Assembly: GCA_037178975.1 (NCBI GenBank)
Contig: JASJZH010000006.1
Coordinates: 1,240,001 to 1,304,000, forward strand
Reading direction: 5' to 3'
Origin: Oscheius tipulae
Lineage: Eukaryota > Nematoda > Chromadorea > Rhabditida > Rhabditidae
Length of the DNA: 64,000 nucleotides
Shown here piece after piece: positions 60,601 through 64,000 of this stretch (positions are counted from its first letter, which is position 1; every line of letters begins with the position of its first letter). A program made the translations under genes and the position numbers. Below the pieces are notes generated by a model. The model had not been told where the DNA came from and made no database searches. It was given only the letters and a program-made list of their open reading frames with translations.

Positions 60601-63600
60601 TCCTTATCAACATCCGAGCACATGGGGTCTGTCAGGTACTGATCTAGTTCATTGTTCATTGGATAGTCCTCCACATTGAGTTCCATCACTTCATTATCCA
60701 TTATTAAGTTGGGATCCAGCAGATTTGGATCAAGTAGAGCTGGATCGAAGTTCGGATCCGACAAGGCGAGATCCAACAAAGCGGGGTCCAGTAAGGCAGG
60801 ATCCAGAAGGGCAGGATCCAAGAGAGCGGGGTCCATTAAATCGTCGTTGCAGCCTTCTTCAGAATAGAATTCTGCGCCCGGTTCCATCATTGGGACGTTA
60901 GAATTGAAGTAGCCGTGAGCAATCGGGGCGCCGGACAGAGCTGCGCTCATGATCGGATGAGTATTTGTTAGTGCTGGTGTGCTAGTGGTTTGACTCTGAT
61001 GATAGGCCATTGAATCGTAGTTTGGAGGCGGCTCTAGTTGTTGAGGTGCCGGATGCTTAACAGGAGAGACAGGTAAATGTGCTGGAAGCGGAGGTGTGGC
61101 AACTTTTTGCTGCTCAAAAACGGCCGGAGCTGGAGGAGTGACTGCCTTCGGAGTAGCAATCGGTGTAGTGGCTTTGGTCGGGCTTCCAGTCAAAGAGCGA
61201 TTGGAACGATTCCGTGGCTAAAAATACAAAGTCAAAAAAACCGAGAAAAAGTTTACCGTGACTCTGGTCTTCTTCTTCGTTTGGCTCGGTTTGATCAAAG
61301 CCTCGGCTGCTTTCTCAGCCTCGATGGCCTTCTCTTCCATCATCATGATTTGACGCACACGCTCCCGATCGGCTGCCTGAAATGACCGTTTTATTTTTTC
61401 CTTTGCAAGACGCTGAATCTTCCGATGCAAAGCTGTTCTACTAGTTTTCATAACCTCGAAAATTTAAAAATGCTTCCTTGACCCAAAAGTATGGTACAAT
61501 AATTGCGAAACTACTGTCTTGGTTTAGAGTTTTACAGTAGTTTCTTTTCTATTAAATAACTCACAATTTGTCGAGCCTCCTTCTCCTTCTCAATTGCGTC
61601 CATTTCAGCCTTCTTTTGACGCGAGTTACGGTCATCAGGTCGACGACGATCTCGTGGTCGAGCGGCTGCAACAACAGGCTGGGCAATCTTTTCTTGCTCA
61701 TTTGGAGAGATCGTCTTCTTTTGCAACTTGGTTTCTGGCGGCGTCAAAACTCTCGGAACCGTAGGTGACGTCACCGGCTTCTGAGGTATGTGATAGACCA
61801 AAGGAACATGATCTATTGCTGGTGGTTTGGTTGGGATCGGAATCATTCTTTGTAACGAAGAAGGTTCCTGTGGATGTATCACAGGCTCAGGAGTGACGAC
61901 TGGCTGCATGGCGGGTGGTCTGTCCTCTACTGGAGAAGGACCAATGTCAAAGGAAAAGTCGACTTCGGCGCAGACATTCATGTACTCAGAAGCTGTGCTC
62001 TCAAGCCGTTCGTCTCTTAGTTTCAGCAATGCTTCTCCGTCGTCATCTTCGTGATCGTCATTCTGTAAAGCAGTTCTGTCATTGCTGTATTCACAAGGTA
62101 AACATCGTTTCGAAATTGATATAAAAATAGCTGAATTCTCACCATGACCCAGTCGACAAGTGAAATCGCGAGATCCGGGCTTTCTGCTCCTCTCTTAGCC
62201 TGGTCCTTCTTAGGAGAAGTATTTATAAGATTACCGAGATCATCGTCCGGAAGATCCGGAAAAGAGTCGAAGATGGACTTGTCCGTGAACATGTCCGGAA
62301 ATCCTTCCATGATCGATGGGTTCGAGAGCAGCTTGGTCAGCGGATCATCCTTGGCATCATCGATGATGGGAAATAGATTTTCAATTATAGGAGCTGGCTC
62401 CTGGAACACTTGTGGTTCCTTATGTTGATGTTGTGGCTGCTGATGATGGATTTCCTGACCATAGCCTATGTTTCCATACTGGCTATACTGATCCATTTGA
62501 TTATATCCCAGCTGTTCTTGAAGGAACACACCTCAAAACGGTTATTAATAGGAAGAAAAGAACTAATACCTTCGTCCATGTTAAGAAAAGAATCGTCAAT
62601 GTACACGCTGTCCAGGCTAGGATCCATGGCTTCAAAGTTCCACGATCCATCGGTGGTCGAAGTCGCCAGAAGATCGTCAATAGAGACTTCCATTCCAGTA
62701 TCGTGAACCTAGAGTTTCAAAGCATGTGAAATGAGTTGTCTTAGGCTAATAAAACTGCTATTTCTCCCTTTTCTTAATTATTCGGTATAGATGAATTTAT
62801 GCAAAAGATAATGAAAAGTATATGTCAACCATTTTTTCAACTAGACGTCTAAGTCAGTACTCTTCTCATCCGTAGTTAAAACCTTCGCAAACCGATATAT
62901 AAAACTTACAAGTTTGGTAGCACTTTGCATTGCCATGAGAGCTTCCTGCTCCTCGAGTTCCATCTGTTGAAGAATTTCCATCTCGGCAATTGCTTCATCC
63001 TCGGCAAGAAGCTCTTCTTCTCTTATTTTCTCCTCCAATGCTTGCCTCTCCTTCAATTCGATCTCTTGCTTCCTTTTATCCTCTTCAGCTGCTCGCTCCC
63101 GCCTTCTCTGCTGCTCCTCATAAATCTTCTCATCAATCTTGCGACACTCTTCTCGGTGACGCTCATCAAACATCCGTCTTTCCTTCTCCTGATTTTCCCG
63201 GACTTTCTGATCCAGGATAGCTTGTTCCCTTTCTTTAATCTGTTTGACACGCAACTCCCAGTCAGTTGGGTCGACTTGTCGTCTTCCATCGGCTTCGTCT
63301 GATTCTAGAGTGAGCATCGGTGGAGAGTTGGTTTTCTGCTGAGGGTGTAGTTGCGGAGGCCGCGACTGAAAGTTGCACATTATTAGCGTTCTGGCAGTAT
63401 CTACAAGTTTGTTCGTATAAAAGACTACTCCCGCAAGACCAACTGAGTATAAACTCTTACCACTAAAGATGGCGTGGTGACTGGAACGACCGTAGTGAGG
63501 GATTTGAACTCGCTAGGATTCTTCGGTTCTGATGGCTTTCGTCTTACTGCTGGCTTCTTCTTTGGAGCCTCAGCCTTGTTTGCGCCCGAAGATTGTTGCT

Positions 63601-64000
63601 GCAGATTCGGCTTCGGCTGGATTGAAATTGGTTGCTGATGGGTAGACGTCGGAGGGTAGATTTGCTGCGGAACGTTGCCAGGTACGCCCGTGTTAGATGA
63701 AAGTGGCTGCGTGGAGACGACGTAGGGCTGCGTAGCCAGCTGTTGTTTCTGATGGGCTGTGGTGAATGGTGTCGTGACTCCCGGCTGGACAATGACCTTG
63801 AAATTGAAAGCATTTGTATTCCCAAACTGTTACAATACTATACTTACATGATAAACTCGATAACAATAAAAAAGATGAATTACCTTGACTTTTCGATTAT
63901 TGTTTTGAAGAGCAGTCGTCGTGACTCGACCTCTGGGTGCAATAGCCCGTGGCGCTATTCCTTCAGTTTGAGCAATAAGTCTATGTGGGGGAGTGGGTCG
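57617..64000 (-). CDS. large AT-hook nuclear protein (5' end beyond window)
   Basis: At least 1,603 residues in phase. Exons are 64000-63884, 63796-63461, 63365-62910, 62708-62570, 62531-62143, 62062-61565, 61376-61257, 61217-60207, 60168-59956, 59860-59568, 59526-59382, 59300-59238, 59163-58900, 58810-58790 (21-nt microexon, EDRKKIK), 58672-58496, 58453-58327, 58182-58040, 58001-57757 and 57671-57617. In order: a Gln/Pro-rich part; a charged coiled coil (62910-63250); acidic segments with PDMF and DSFPDLPDDDL; a Pro-rich part; a second short coiled coil; a DPALL repeat; a well-conserved-looking helical region (ILAEYEWKKNL to QTASKRRLDAEKRR); then two AT-hooks, KKRGRPF (59150) and KKGRPRR (58150), and a basic tail. 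AT-hooks bind the DNA minor groove, so a chromatin or transcription role is inferred. I do not recognise the orthologue. Confidence 0.78.
60700..60840 (-). repeat. coding minisatellite of about 15 bp in the AT-hook gene
   Basis: Imperfect tandem units encode DPALL, with variants such as DLALS, DPNF and DPNLL, about nine units in all. Units at 60775-60830 are most alike and those at both edges are diverged, a pattern expected from replication slippage with decay at the edges. Confidence 0.85.

Noticed and set aside
61377-61451. In-frame extension upstream of the exon at 61376 (basic stretch beginning at ATG 61451)
   Set aside because: A strong TTTCAG acceptor at 61377 and exact phase with the previous exon make this intronic; the alternative acceptor is poor.

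Overview
The window is nuclear DNA from a nematode, probably a rhabditid-type worm. The reasons are many short introns (about 38-50 bp) with GTAAGT-like donors and TTTCAG acceptors, nematode-specific chemoreceptor genes, a mariner element, and multi-exon animal genes on both strands. The species cannot be fixed from the sequence. All gene models below were built by hand from reading frames, splice-site shape and phase agreement. No search or RNA evidence was available.

Left part (1-6,275): two tandem, minus-strand, Srbc-like seven-transmembrane chemoreceptor genes with matching exon lengths. The first holds a nearly complete mariner transposon in intron 1. Next (8,842-19,206, plus) is a class A neuropeptide-type GPCR with a very long first intron. 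Then (20,190-23,369, minus) is a clear homologue of tumour protein p53-inducible protein 11 (TP53I11), with a possible alternative last exon at 19,813-19,928.

Middle (28,590-41,283, plus): a 15-exon inward-rectifier potassium channel (Kir/irk family) whose parts can all be joined in phase. Its intron 7 holds a small antisense gene that overlaps one Kir exon and appears to swap its membrane anchor by alternative splicing. Downstream is an NR2E-like nuclear receptor (42,984-44,456, plus) and a secreted helical protein of unknown family (44,997-45,897, minus).

Right part: a PDCD4-like MA3-domain gene (48,912-51,841, plus), a small transporter-like fragment (52,838-53,122, minus), a secreted type-B carboxylesterase (53,417-55,364, minus), and a large AT-hook nuclear protein gene that runs off the right edge (57,617-64,000, minus; at least 1,603 residues).

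The genes look like independent single-copy host genes and do not form a pathway. Signalling and membrane proteins dominate (chemoreceptors, neuropeptide receptor, Kir channel, nuclear receptor). I saw no operon with diagnostic spacing, no CRISPR, no retroviral element and no convincing tRNA. The most unusual items are the antisense gene nested in the Kir locus, the two very regular hairpins at about 55.8 and 56.25 kb, and the intron difference between the two chemoreceptor paralogues.
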